From the NCBI GenBank assembly GCA_030706605.1, contig JAUZOE010000025.1:1-55269 (forward strand): a stretch of 55,269 bases of DNA, read 5' to 3'. Position numbers and translations under genes: made by a program. Each line of letters begins with the position of its first letter. Within the stretch, counting starts at the first letter, position 1. This document shows, piece after piece, positions 17,065-25,618 of the stretch. Origin of the DNA: Bacteroidota bacterium (GTDB lineage Bacteria; Bacteroidota; Bacteroidia; Chitinophagales; Chitinophagaceae). Under the pieces are notes generated by a model. That model had not been told where the DNA came from and searched no databases. It was given only the letters and a program-made list of their open reading frames with translations.

Positions 17065-18141
17065 ATGTGGAACTTTAGTAACATAGCAGACTCAATTCAT
17101 AAATGGTTAAACCTAACGTTTAGCCCTACACTGGCAACTATTATTGAAATGGTAATCGTAGGAGTTTGCGTCATTGGTTTATTCGCTGTTTTAGGATTGG
17201 TATTGGTGATTATGGAACGCAAAGTATCTGCATGGATGCAAATACGCCTTGGCCCAAACCGGGTAGGGCCAAAAGGAATGTTTCAATCGCTTGCAGATAC
17301 GGTGAAACTTTTAGTAAAAGAAGGAATGACACCAACAGGTGCTGATAAGTTTTTATTCAACCTGGCTCCTTATATAGCATTAATAGTTGCGATGTTATTG
17401 ATGGCGCCGTTAGCCTTTGCAAAAGATTTCCAGATGTGGGATTTGAACATTGGTGTATTATATATAGCAGCAATTTCATCTGTTTCTGTCATCAGCATTT
17501 TAATGGCAGGCTGGTCAAGCAATAATAAATATTCTCTGATGGGCGCTATGCGCAGCGGAGCGCAGATTGTGAGTTATGAATTGTCCGCAGGATTTTCTGT
17601 TTTGTCTGTAGTGGTGTTAGCAGGCAGTTTGAATCTGAATACGATCATTCAATCACAAGCGGATGGCTGGTGGATTTTTAAGGGGCATATACCGGTATTT
17701 ATTTCTTTCATCATATTTATTATAGCAGTAACTGCAGAAACAAACAGGGCGCCTTTCGACCTCGCAGAAGCCGAATCAGAATTAACGGCCGGCTTTCATA
17801 CAGAGTATTCGGGGATGAAATTCGCCTTGTTCTTTTTAGCGGAATATGTAAATGTTTTCATTGTGTGTGCTATCGGTGCAACTTTGTTTTTAGGCGGCTG
17901 GATGCCTTTTCATATAGGCCATTGGGAAGGATTTAACCATATAATGGATTACATTCCATCCAGCATTTGGTTCTTTGGAAAGACCTTCTTTTTAATATTC
18001 CTGATTATGTGGTTCAGGTGGACATTTCCGAGATTGCGGATAGATCAGTTATTAAATCTCGAATGGAAATATTTATTGCCAATTAGTTTGTTTAATATTT
18101 TATTGGTAACAGCGATGGCAATATTGGGATGGTATTTTTAA
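17065..18141 (+). CDS. nuoH: NADH-quinone oxidoreductase subunit H
   Basis: This 358-residue membrane subunit (about eight helices) forms part of the quinone channel. Family motifs are MERKVSAWMQIRLGPNRVGPKG near residues 50-70, GWSSNNKYSLMGAMRSGAQ, and the acidic loop ETNRAPFDLAEAESELTAGF. It begins 189 bp after nuoD, the longest gap in the operon and the place where nuoE, nuoF and nuoG normally lie. nuoI follows after 9 bp. Confidence 0.96.
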   Translation: MWNFSNIADSIHKWLNLTFSPTLATIIEMVIVGVCVIGLFAVLGLVLVIMERKVSAWMQIRLGPNRVGPKGMFQSLADTVKLLVKEGMTPTGADKFLFNLAPYIALIVAMLLMAPLAFAKDFQMWDLNIGVLYIAAISSVSVISILMAGWSSNNKYSLMGAMRSGAQIVSYELSAGFSVLSVVVLAGSLNLNTIIQSQADGWWIFKGHIPVFISFIIFIIAVTAETNRAPFDLAEAESELTAGFHTEYSGMKFALFFLAEYVNVFIVCAIGATLFLGGWMPFHIGHWEGFNHIMDYIPSSIWFFGKTFFLIFLIMWFRWTFPRLRIDQLLNLEWKYLLPISLFNILLVTAMAILGWYF

Positions 18142-18150
18142 AAGTAAAAA

Positions 18151-18627
18151 ATGTTTATAGTAAAATACATAAAAGAAGTTTTCAATGCTGTAAAGTCATT
18201 GCTTGTTGGTCTTAGGCGGACAGGATATTATTTTACACATCACAAGGAAATCATAACACAACAATATCCTGATAATAGAGATACTTTACATTTTCCCGAT
18301 CGTTTCAAAGGCGAAGTAGTAATGCCGCACAATGAAAATAATGAGCACCGTTGTACGGGTTGTACTGCCTGCGAACTGGCGTGCCCTAACGGAACCATTA
18401 AAGTGATTACCCAATTTGACATTACCCCTGAAGGAAAAAAGAAAAAAGCGATTGACAAATTAGTCTATCACCTGGAACTGTGTACGATGTGTAACCTTTG
18501 TATCATCGCTTGTCCATCAGATGCTATTGTAATGGCGCAAACATTCGAACACAGTGTCTTTGACCGAAGCGAATTGACCAAAATATTAAATAATCCCGGT
18601 TCTAAAATAATGGAGGGAGTAGAATAA
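18151..18627 (+). CDS. nuoI: NADH-quinone oxidoreductase subunit I (2x 4Fe-4S ferredoxin)
   Basis: The 158-residue protein carries two 4Fe-4S clusters, N6a and N6b: Cys68, 71, 74, 78 (CTGCTACELACP) and Cys111, 114, 117, 121 (CTMCNLCIIACP). In a complete complex I they receive electrons from NuoG; with no NuoEFG in this operon, this subunit is the natural docking point for an alternative donor such as ferredoxin or flavodoxin (inference). Its stop overlaps the nuoJ start (TAATG). Confidence 0.96.
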   Translation: MFIVKYIKEVFNAVKSLLVGLRRTGYYFTHHKEIITQQYPDNRDTLHFPDRFKGEVVMPHNENNEHRCTGCTACELACPNGTIKVITQFDITPEGKKKKAIDKLVYHLELCTMCNLCIIACPSDAIVMAQTFEHSVFDRSELTKILNNPGSKIMEGVE

Positions 18628-19190
18628 TGAGCGGATCAACAATTATATTTTATATGCTGGCAGCACTTACCTTAGTAAGCGGATTGTTTGCTGTAGGAAC
18701 ACGGCAAATATTCAGGGCTGCTATCTTTTTATTATTTTCTTTAATCGGCGTGGCCGGTTTGTATTTCTGGATGCAGTATGAATTTATTGCAGCGGTGCAA
18801 ATCGTAGTCTATGTTGGCGGCATAACTGTCCTGATCATCTTCTCTATTTTTTTAACGCAGCAGACAGGAGAAAAAATGCCCAAACAAAAATTGGGCAGGC
18901 AAATTTTTTCTGCCCTGGCAGCCTTTTGTGGCTTTGCCTTAATTATGCTGCAGGTATACCAGCATACATTCACCTTCACTGGTAGCTTAAACCTAATAGT
19001 AGACCCAAATGTTCAAAATATCGGTAATCAAATGCTGGGAGTGAACAATGGCGGTTATGCATTACCATTTGAAGTAGTTAGTATGTTGTTGCTGGCGGCG
19101 CTTATTGGGTGTATTCTAATTGCAGCCCCCTCTAACTCCCCCAAAAGGGGAGAACTGCCGCACTCTAACCCTAAATCTGAAACAACATGA
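18627..19190 (+). CDS. nuoJ: NADH-quinone oxidoreductase subunit J, with repeat-encoded C-terminus
   Basis: This membrane subunit of 187 residues has five predicted helices and the conserved QYEFIAAVQIVVYVGGITVL segment of helix 3. The natural end of the family is close to LLLAALIGCILIA; here residues 166-177 (APSNSPKRGEL and neighbours) are encoded by a GC-rich repeat element (19124-19155) and the frame then continues to residue 187. So about 22 residues of the tail look acquired. The stop codon overlaps the nuoK start (ATGA). Confidence 0.95.
   Translation: MSGSTIIFYMLAALTLVSGLFAVGTRQIFRAAIFLLFSLIGVAGLYFWMQYEFIAAVQIVVYVGGITVLIIFSIFLTQQTGEKMPKQKLGRQIFSALAAFCGFALIMLQVYQHTFTFTGSLNLIVDPNVQNIGNQMLGVNNGGYALPFEVVSMLLLAALIGCILIAAPSNSPKRGELPHSNPKSETT
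19124..19155 (-). repeat. GC-rich inverted-repeat element, copy 4 (inside nuoJ)
   Basis: The plus strand reads AGCCCCCTCTAACTCCCCCA, then AAAGGGGAGAAC, nearly the same as copy 3 after nuoC. It is translated as part of the NuoJ C-terminal tail. Confidence 0.85.
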
Positions 19191-19501
19191 TGCAGCCAGG
19201 ACTATATCATATATTATTTATCAGCACAGCGCTTTTCTTTATTGGTGTATTTGGTTTTCTTACAAGAAAAAATTTAATAACCATCCTGATGAGCGTAGAA
19301 TTAATATTGAATAGTGTGAATCTAAATTTTATTGCATTCAACAAATACCTGTGGCCGGAAAAATTAGACGGATTATTTTTTACCATATTTATAATTGCCA
19401 TTGCTGCCGCAGAAGCTGCCGTAGCTATTGCAATCATTATTAATTTATATAGAAGTCATCACTCTATTGATGTCGATAATGCAGAGGAGTTGAAATATTA
19501 A
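19187..19501 (+). CDS. nuoK: NADH-quinone oxidoreductase subunit K
   Basis: The 104-residue, three-helix membrane subunit shows the family pattern LISTALFFIG-like first helix, LMSVELILNSVNLNF with the functional Glu of helix 2, and IAAAEAAVAIAIIINLYR with the second conserved Glu. Both glutamates take part in proton translocation. It overlaps nuoJ by four bases, indicating translational coupling; nuoL follows after 19 bp. Confidence 0.96.
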   Translation: MMQPGLYHILFISTALFFIGVFGFLTRKNLITILMSVELILNSVNLNFIAFNKYLWPEKLDGLFFTIFIIAIAAAEAAVAIAIIINLYRSHHSIDVDNAEELKY

Positions 19502-19520
19502 AATACAATATTTAAAATAA

Positions 19521-21467
19521 ATGCTTAATGCAACTTACATAGCGCTGATTCCTTTACTGCCACTGGCAGGATTTTTATTGCTTGGCTTATTCGGAAGAAA
19601 ATATTTCAAGAATTCATCGGGTATAATTGCAACTATAATATTATTAGTTGCAACTGTTTTAGCAATCTACACTGCATACACCTATTTTTTCGAGGTTGGC
19701 AAAGTTCATGGCGTTTATCAAAAATTAATTCCTTTAAAATATACATGGCTTGAATTTTCAAAGGGCGTGTCTATTGATATGGGGATATTGCTTGATCCTA
19801 TTACCTGTATGATGCTGGTGGTAATAACTTTTGTTTCCTTAATGGTACATATCTACAGCCTGGCCTACATGAAAGGGGAAGAACGTTTTGCCACCTATTA
19901 TTCATTCTTAGGTTTGTTTACTTTCTCTATGCTCGCATTAGTAATCTCTTCCAATATTTTCCAGATCTATATTTTTTGGGAACTGGTGGGAGTTTCTTCT
20001 TTTTTATTGATCGGTTTTTATTACGACAAACCGAGTGCCGTAGCCGCCTGCAAGAAAGCATTTATTGTGACAAGGTTTGCCGACCTGGGATTTTTAATTG
20101 GGATCTTAATGCTTTCATTTTATTCCGGAACTTTAGATTTTAATACACTTATTGAAAGATTAACATCACCTGGTTCAACAGAATTAAGCACAGCGCTTTC
20201 TTCATCATTCCTGGGCATTTCTGCATTAACATGGGCAATGATTTTGGTCTTCATAGGTGCTGCGGGAAAGAGCGCTATGTTCCCGTTACAAATCTGGTTG
20301 CCCGATGCCATGGAAGGGCCTACGCCGGTTTCGGCATTAATACATGCTGCAACAATGGTGGTAGCCGGTGTTTTTTTAGTAGCAAGATTATTCCCAATTT
20401 TTGCATTATCAGCTCCTGAAGCATTACAGTTAGTCGCTTATGTAGGCGCCATATCAGCCTTTTTAGCCGCAATCATTGCCTGCACACAAACAGATATAAA
20501 AAGAGTGCTGGCATTTTCTACCATATCCCAAATTGGTTATATGATGTTTGCATTAGGTGTATCGAAATATGGCGGAGAAAACGGTTTGGGTTATACTGCT
20601 TCCATGTTTCATTTATTTACACATGCCATGTTCAAGGCACTGTTGTTCTTAGGTGCGGGATCCATCATTCATTTTATTCATAGCAATGAAATGAAAGACA
20701 TGGGAGGTTTGAGAAAATTGTTGCCTATTACTCATATCACTTTTTTAGTTGCATGCCTGGCAATTTCAGGCATACCGCCATTCGCAGGCTTTTTTAGTAA
20801 AGAAGAAATTTTGCTGGCAGCATGGCAGCAAAACACAATTATTTATTGGATTGGATTATTAACTTCGGGCCTTACTGCTTTTTATATGTTCCGTTTATAC
20901 TTTGGTATTTTTTGGAGCAAGGCTCCCTCTCTTTCGGATAGCGCACACCGTAAGCACCATGGCGAAGGAGGATTTGCAATGATGCTGCCATTGGTATTAT
21001 TGGCTATAGGTGCAGCAGCAGCCGGGTTCATACCCTTCGGAAATTTTGTTAGCTCTGATGGCAAAGTGTTGGAAAGTGAATTTCATTTACAGCTTTCTAT
21101 AGCTCCTGTTACATTTGGACTTATAGGAATTTTCATAGCCATGTGGTTGTATAAAAAACAAAATGATAAACCGGATAAAATTGCAGCTTCCATAAACGGC
21201 TTATATAAACTGGCCTGGAATAAATTTTATTTTGATGAACTTTATATATTCTTAACCAAGAAAATAATATTCAATTTAATCGCTAAGCCTGCCGCATGGT
21301 TCGATAAAAATGTAGTGGACGGATTAATAAATGCAACTGGCAATACCACTCAATTCATTTCAAAAAAAATAAAGGGAGTACAATCGGGTAAAGTGCAGCA
21401 ATATGCTGCTTACTTTCTGGTAGCTGCCATAGCAATTGCAGTGTTGTTTATTTATTGGTGGAAGTAA
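19521..21467 (+). CDS. nuoL: NADH-quinone oxidoreductase subunit L
   Basis: The 648-residue antiporter-like subunit is the distal proton pump. Recognisable parts are FWELVGVSSFLLIGFYY with the key Glu, GKSAMFPLQIWLPDAMEGPTPVSALIHAATMV, the TQTDIKRVLAFSTISQIGYM segment with the broken helix Lys, and a long C-terminal amphipathic helix after residue 540 that ties the membrane arm together. It is full length. Confidence 0.97.
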   Translation: MLNATYIALIPLLPLAGFLLLGLFGRKYFKNSSGIIATIILLVATVLAIYTAYTYFFEVGKVHGVYQKLIPLKYTWLEFSKGVSIDMGILLDPITCMMLVVITFVSLMVHIYSLAYMKGEERFATYYSFLGLFTFSMLALVISSNIFQIYIFWELVGVSSFLLIGFYYDKPSAVAACKKAFIVTRFADLGFLIGILMLSFYSGTLDFNTLIERLTSPGSTELSTALSSSFLGISALTWAMILVFIGAAGKSAMFPLQIWLPDAMEGPTPVSALIHAATMVVAGVFLVARLFPIFALSAPEALQLVAYVGAISAFLAAIIACTQTDIKRVLAFSTISQIGYMMFALGVSKYGGENGLGYTASMFHLFTHAMFKALLFLGAGSIIHFIHSNEMKDMGGLRKLLPITHITFLVACLAISGIPPFAGFFSKEEILLAAWQQNTIIYWIGLLTSGLTAFYMFRLYFGIFWSKAPSLSDSAHRKHHGEGGFAMMLPLVLLAIGAAAAGFIPFGNFVSSDGKVLESEFHLQLSIAPVTFGLIGIFIAMWLYKKQNDKPDKIAASINGLYKLAWNKFYFDELYIFLTKKIIFNLIAKPAAWFDKNVVDGLINATGNTTQFISKKIKGVQSGKVQQYAAYFLVAAIAIAVLFIYWWK

Positions 21468-21485
21468 AATAATTTAAGAAACAGA

Positions 21486-22967
21486 ATGAATCTAAGTTTA
21501 CTCATATTGATTCCCTTAATCACTGCGGCAGCCGTGTTATTAATGCGTAATAAACAACAGGTAAAGTGGGTCGCCCTTGTGGGAACTGCTATTCAGCTTG
21601 CATTAGCATTGGTATTGCTGTTTGCTTACAGGAATGAAGTAGCATCCGGCAATACCAATCAGTTTTTATTTCAGCAACAGTATGAATGGTTTCCTTCGTG
21701 GCATATCAGTTTTCATTTAGGCGTAGATGGCATTTCAGTAGTAATGGTCTTACTAACGTCGCTCGTGGTAATAGCAGGGGTATTGGTATCCTGGAATATA
21801 GAAAAGATGACAAAGGAATTTTACTTCCTGCTTATTTTATTAAGTATTGGCGCTTATGGATTTTTTCTTTCATTAGATCTTTTCATTCTTTTCTTCTTTT
21901 TGGAAATTGCTGTGATACCAAAATATTTATTAATCGGTATCTGGGGAAGCGGGAAAAAAGAGTATGCAGCCAATAAACTGGCATTGATGCTTATGGGAGG
22001 CTCTGCGTTGGTACTGGTGGGATTGCTGGGTGTTTATTTCAGCAGTGAGGTAAGAACATTTGACCTTATAAAATTATCCCATCTGAATATCCCTGTCAAC
22101 ATACAAATGATCTGTTTCCCTTTATTGTTTGTTGGTTTTGGTGTATTCACTGCCTTATTCCCTTTTCATACATGGGTACCCGACGGGCACTCATCTGCTC
22201 CAACTGCTGGTTCCATGTTTTTAGCTGGCATCTCTATGAAGCTGGGGGGCTATGGCTGTTTGCGTGTAGCCACTTACCTGATGCCTGAAGGAGCTAAGCA
22301 ATATGCCAATATTATTATTGTACTTTCTACTATCGCCATTTTATATGGAGCCTTTGCTACTATGATGCAGAAGGATCTGAAATATATGAATGCTTATTCA
22401 TCCGTTAGCCATGTTGGTTTTGTTTTGTTTGGAATTGGCATGTTAACCAAAACAGCCATGACAGGCGCCGTCATTCAAATGGTAAGTCATGGTTTGATGA
22501 CGGCCCTTTTCTTCGCTGTGATAGGGATGATCTACGAACGCACACACACCCGCCAGGTAAACGAAATGGGCGGACTGCTGAAAGTAATGCCGTTTATTAC
22601 CACCTTATTATTTATTGTAGGATTGTGTTCCCTGGGATTGCCCGGCCTTAGTGGTTTTGTAGCAGAGATTACGGTGTTCATGGGAGCATGGGAACACCCC
22701 GATGCTTTCCATCGTATTGCAACTATCCTGGCTTGTATGAGTATTGTGGTTACCGCAGTGTATATTTTGCGGGCTGTAAGCCGCACTGCCATGGGGTCGG
22801 TTAAAGAAAGCTTTGCACATATAACGGATGCTAAATGGAATGAAAGATTAGCTGCCATTATTTTGATAGCAGGGATATTGGCGATTGGTGTGGCACCATT
22901 CTGGATCAATGATTTGATTAAGCCAGGTGCAGAAATAATAATGCAGAAAATAATGTTAGTGCCTTAA
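21486..22967 (+). CDS. nuoM: NADH-quinone oxidoreductase subunit M
   Basis: The 493-residue antiporter-like proton-pumping subunit has the motifs FFLEIAVIPKYLLIGIWG (conserved Glu), FHTWVPDGHSSAPTAGSM, and MQKDLKYMNAYSSVSHVGF with the helix Lys. About fourteen helices are predicted. It follows nuoL by 18 bp and precedes nuoN by 13 bp. Confidence 0.97.
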   Translation: MNLSLLILIPLITAAAVLLMRNKQQVKWVALVGTAIQLALALVLLFAYRNEVASGNTNQFLFQQQYEWFPSWHISFHLGVDGISVVMVLLTSLVVIAGVLVSWNIEKMTKEFYFLLILLSIGAYGFFLSLDLFILFFFLEIAVIPKYLLIGIWGSGKKEYAANKLALMLMGGSALVLVGLLGVYFSSEVRTFDLIKLSHLNIPVNIQMICFPLLFVGFGVFTALFPFHTWVPDGHSSAPTAGSMFLAGISMKLGGYGCLRVATYLMPEGAKQYANIIIVLSTIAILYGAFATMMQKDLKYMNAYSSVSHVGFVLFGIGMLTKTAMTGAVIQMVSHGLMTALFFAVIGMIYERTHTRQVNEMGGLLKVMPFITTLLFIVGLCSLGLPGLSGFVAEITVFMGAWEHPDAFHRIATILACMSIVVTAVYILRAVSRTAMGSVKESFAHITDAKWNERLAAIILIAGILAIGVAPFWINDLIKPGAEIIMQKIMLVP

Positions 22968-22980
22968 AATATAGACCAGC

Positions 22981-24378
22981 ATGAATGAATTTGTAACATT
23001 GATGAAATCTGAACTGGTGATCACGGTGATCATCTTCCTGCTGCTGTTTATAAAATTGGGCAGCGGAATGAAGAACGGCATGTTGTTGCTGGTTATTCAG
23101 AATTTATTGTTGCTGAACCTGGTGATAGGATTTTTCTTCAATGCAGAAGGCAACCTGTTCGATGGCATGTTTCATACCACTGCATTGATTGCATTTCAAA
23201 AAAGTATTTTAAATCTTGGCGTGTACCTTATCTCTTTATTGTTTGCCGGTTGGTATATGAAGAGTGAACACCTTGCGGAATTTTTTATCCTGCTGTTGTC
23301 TGCTTTATTAGGTTTGGACTTACTGATCTCCAGTGGTAATTTTTTAATCTTCTTTTTATCGCTGGAACTGGCGACCATTCCTTTGGCAGCCATGGCCAAT
23401 TTTGATTTGGAGAAAAAAATATCTTCCGAGGCTGCCATGAAAATGATTTTATCATCAGCTTTTTCTTCGGGCATTTTATTATTTGGTATTTCCCTGGTCT
23501 ACGGGGCTACAGGTACTATTAGTTTTGCTGCATTGCCCGTATTGCTTGATGGAAGCCCGCTGCAGATAATGGCTTTTGTCTTTTTAATTACCGCTTTTGC
23601 TTTTAAATTATCCATCGTACCGTTTCATTTATGGACAGCCGATGTATATGAAGGCTCGCCGATAGCCACCACTTCTTTCTTATCGGTAATTTCCAAAGGC
23701 GCCATTGCATTTGTATTTGTTTCGGTATTGTACAAGGCATTTCAGCCCATGCACGAGGTTTGGCATAATATGGTAATGATGTTATCAATCATTACTATGA
23801 TCATTGGTAATCTCTTTGCCCTGAGGCAGCAGAATATTAAACGTTTCCTTGCTTTTTCTTCCATTGCACAGGTCGGTTTTATTTTGGTAGGCATTACCGG
23901 GAATTCTATAGACGGGATATCTTCTGTTGTGTATTTTATTTTGATCTATGTATTTTCTAACCTGGCTGCTTTTGGTGTGGCAGCAGCTATCTCATCACAA
24001 ACGGGCAAAGAAAAAATTGATGATTATAAAGGTTTGTACAAAACCAATCCCTGGCTTAGTTGGGTAATGGCGCTTGCACTATTTTCGCTGGCAGGCATTC
24101 CACCTACTGCCGGATTCTTTGGTAAATTATTTTTATTAACCGCAGGGGCAGCCAATGACAATTACGGATTTATTTTGATTGCGGCATTAAACCTGATTGT
24201 TTCATTGTATTATTATTTAAGAGTGATACGCTCTATATTCATGGATAAAAATGAGCAGCCTGTTGAAAAAATAAATATTCATCCGTCCACTAAATTTGCA
24301 TTGATCATTTGTGCTGCCGGGATTATTTTGGTAGGATTGATGAGCTGGATTTACGATTATATTCATACGTTAGGTTAA
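22981..24378 (+). CDS. nuoN: NADH-quinone oxidoreductase subunit N
   Basis: The 465-residue antiporter-like subunit shows FFLSLELATIPLAAMANF, FHLWTADVYEGSPIATTSFLS and RQQNIKRFLAFSSIAQVGFI. It is the third antiporter-like pump next to NuoK, and the last recognised complex I gene of the operon. All seven membrane-arm subunits (A, H, J, K, L, M, N) are therefore intact even though the NADH-input module is absent. Confidence 0.97.
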   Translation: MNEFVTLMKSELVITVIIFLLLFIKLGSGMKNGMLLLVIQNLLLLNLVIGFFFNAEGNLFDGMFHTTALIAFQKSILNLGVYLISLLFAGWYMKSEHLAEFFILLLSALLGLDLLISSGNFLIFFLSLELATIPLAAMANFDLEKKISSEAAMKMILSSAFSSGILLFGISLVYGATGTISFAALPVLLDGSPLQIMAFVFLITAFAFKLSIVPFHLWTADVYEGSPIATTSFLSVISKGAIAFVFVSVLYKAFQPMHEVWHNMVMMLSIITMIIGNLFALRQQNIKRFLAFSSIAQVGFILVGITGNSIDGISSVVYFILIYVFSNLAAFGVAAAISSQTGKEKIDDYKGLYKTNPWLSWVMALALFSLAGIPPTAGFFGKLFLLTAGAANDNYGFILIAALNLIVSLYYYLRVIRSIFMDKNEQPVEKINIHPSTKFALIICAAGIILVGLMSWIYDYIHTLG

Positions 24379-24414
24379 CTCAAACTCATTACTCATTACT
24401 CATAACTCTTACAC

Positions 24415-24807
24415 ATGGCCATAAATAAAAATCACTTATTTGAAGAACTGGATGGTGTAAAGTGCGGCATTGTTGAAAAGGAAGTTTCACCAGAAAGAGT
24501 TATGTTCTTACAACAATTATTAGAATATAACGGTTATACGGTAGTCGCAGTTCCGTCACCTCCTCCCAAAGTGGCTCCTGCACCGGTTGTAAAAGATGAA
24601 GACGGAAACGTAATTCCTCCGCCGCCGCCACCGCCTGCACCGGAAACATTTACAGTTGGCGTTACCGATTATACTTTCAATCCCATCAATGCCATCTTTG
24701 GAAGATTGCTGCATACGCCCGATGGGCACGTGGTTACGCTTGCTTATTGGGAGCAGAAGGAAAAAGTAAGCCATGATGAGGTGCCATATTATGAGACTTC
24801 GCTTTAA
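24415..24807 (+). CDS. Hypothetical protein after nuoN, proline-rich linker
   Basis: The 130-residue product is soluble, without signal peptide or membrane segment. It has an N-terminal segment (about 1-45, with QLLEYNGYTVVAVPSPP), a proline-rich linker with a run of seven prolines (about residues 68-74), and a C-terminal half (about 78-130, with FTVGVTDYTFNPINAIFGR). I do not recognise the family. It lies 36 bp after nuoN on the same strand and probably shares the transcript, so an accessory or assembly role for complex I is conceivable but only positional. Confidence 0.75.
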   Translation: MAINKNHLFEELDGVKCGIVEKEVSPERVMFLQQLLEYNGYTVVAVPSPPPKVAPAPVVKDEDGNVIPPPPPPPAPETFTVGVTDYTFNPINAIFGRLLHTPDGHVVTLAYWEQKEKVSHDEVPYYETSL

Positions 24808-25618
24808 TGGATGTTTTAGTCCCTCAAGTTGGTGCCCTGGCTTTATTTATCAATTCACACTGAAGTCTGTTCCCTTTTTTATACTGCTATTTTCAAAGCA
24901 AATGGAATGCTTTCTTTGCAAGGTAAACTTCACTATGGAAGATGTTGTTGACATGGGTTTTCAAAAGAAGAAAACACGCACCGAAAGCTGACAACAAAGC
25001 TAACCTCTGAAAACAAAATCAATAATGACAAATGCTGTTACTTTTTTCTTATATAGAAAAATGAAAAAGAAATGATGTTTTTAAATAAACCCTTCCTTTA
25101 TTTTGAAATAGTACCCGAACTCTTTATTTTTAATAAACCGGCTAAGGTTCATTGAATTTCTGTTGTAAGCTAAGCACCAATATATTTTTTTGCAGGTATA
25201 TCCATTTGATACAATTATCTTTATGGACTTGTTGCTAACTGTTAGTACCTTGGGAAATCTTAAAACTAGTCCCTTTATCATTCCTTAATTAGTATGAATT
25301 TTTTCCTGGAGGTAAATAATAAAATCTTTAGTTAGCTCAATATAGTTTACCTTTTACATAGTATTAAAAGTAGAATTCTATTTTTTCGAAAGTTTACTGC
25401 AAAATGCTCTTCTCTACAATACATACAAAAGGGTTTCTTTGTTAGGCCCTTTATGAAAAAATGCGGTACTACTTTTTTTTAAAAAAATTTCTTTTCATCC
25501 CCAAGGATTTCAACTGACTCATAAATGAGTTTTGAGGAAATTACCAGGGAGAAAAAGTAGAATGAAATTAGTTTCATTTACAATTTGTATGGCAAACCTA
25601 TTTTAAAACAATTCTATT
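24808..25618 (+). other. Intergenic region between the nuo operon and signalling cluster
   Basis: These 811 bp hold no convincing gene. Two 60-70 codon frames exist but lack start context and family features. No clear terminator for the nuo operon and no consensus promoter for the kinase gene are visible. Confidence 0.5.

Noticed and set aside
25081-25281. 66-codon minus-strand frame in the spacer before the first kinase
   Set aside because: Unusual composition, no motif and no regulatory signals.
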